In this document: in pieces, positions 5,955-5,986 of the stretch | How the letters are laid out: each line of letters begins with the position of its first letter | Position numbering within the stretch: position 1 is the first letter of the stretch | Source: Myxococcota bacterium | GTDB taxonomy: Bacteria; Myxococcota_A; Polyangia; HGW-17; JAJRWW01 | Length of the DNA: 5,986 nucleotides | Assembly: GCA_024276595.1 (NCBI GenBank) | Contig: JAJRWW010000614.1 | Span: forward strand, 1-5,986 | Direction of reading: 5' to 3' | Translations under genes and position numbers: made by a program | The notes under the pieces: generated by a model | The model's input: only the letters and a program-made list of their open reading frames with translations | What the model was told of the DNA's origin: nothing | Databases searched by the model: none

Positions 5955-5986
5955 AGCAAAAGACAGGCGCCAGAATCGACCGGCGC

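Noticed and set aside
5967..5986. Inverted repeat GCGCC / GGCGC upstream of the nuclease
   Set aside because: Arms are only 5 bp with a 10-base loop at the very edge of the window; in GC-rich DNA this is expected by chance and the context is cut off.

Overview
This GC-rich window holds five closely packed protein-coding genes. No RNA gene, mobile element or CRISPR array is visible. Long open shadow frames in every register and codons ending mostly in G or C suggest a GC-rich bacterium. The gene content would suit a myxobacterium or related delta-proteobacterium, but no marker here proves that: it is inference.

Layout: three genes run rightward and two leftward, converging on a 96-bp gap at 3471-3566. 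Rightward: (1) an unrecognised, probably 5'-truncated protein ending at 914; (2) a crotonase-fold protein at 957-1688 that resembles delta3,delta2-enoyl-CoA isomerases, especially the plant type, and keeps only one of the two hydratase glutamates; (3) a complete AarF/ABC1/UbiB-type atypical kinase at 1794-3470 with two C-terminal membrane segments. Leftward, reading in from the right edge: (4) a beta-CASP metallo-beta-lactamase nuclease of the CPSF73/Ysh1 type at 5942-4563, starting at TTG behind a near-perfect Shine-Dalgarno sequence; (5) a fold-type II PLP enzyme of the serine racemase / hydroxyaspartate ammonia-lyase / threonine dehydratase group at 4544-3567, only 18 bp downstream and so almost certainly co-transcribed with gene 4.

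Non-coding features: the 105-bp gap before the UbiB gene contains two short dyads and a possible sigma70-like promoter placed so that transcription would begin at or near the ATG, which would make the mRNA leaderless. The convergent gap carries a tandem array of 10-bp units that begins at the UbiB stop codon, followed by a strong GC hairpin without a U-tract.

How the genes work together: the products suggest housekeeping functions (lipid or acyl-CoA metabolism, isoprenoid-quinone or membrane-lipid homeostasis, RNA processing, amino-acid metabolism) and do not form a recognisable defence, secretion or biosynthetic system. I found no clear previously undescribed system. The 10-bp array, the possible leaderless start and the nuclease/PLP-enzyme pairing are the most worthwhile leads.
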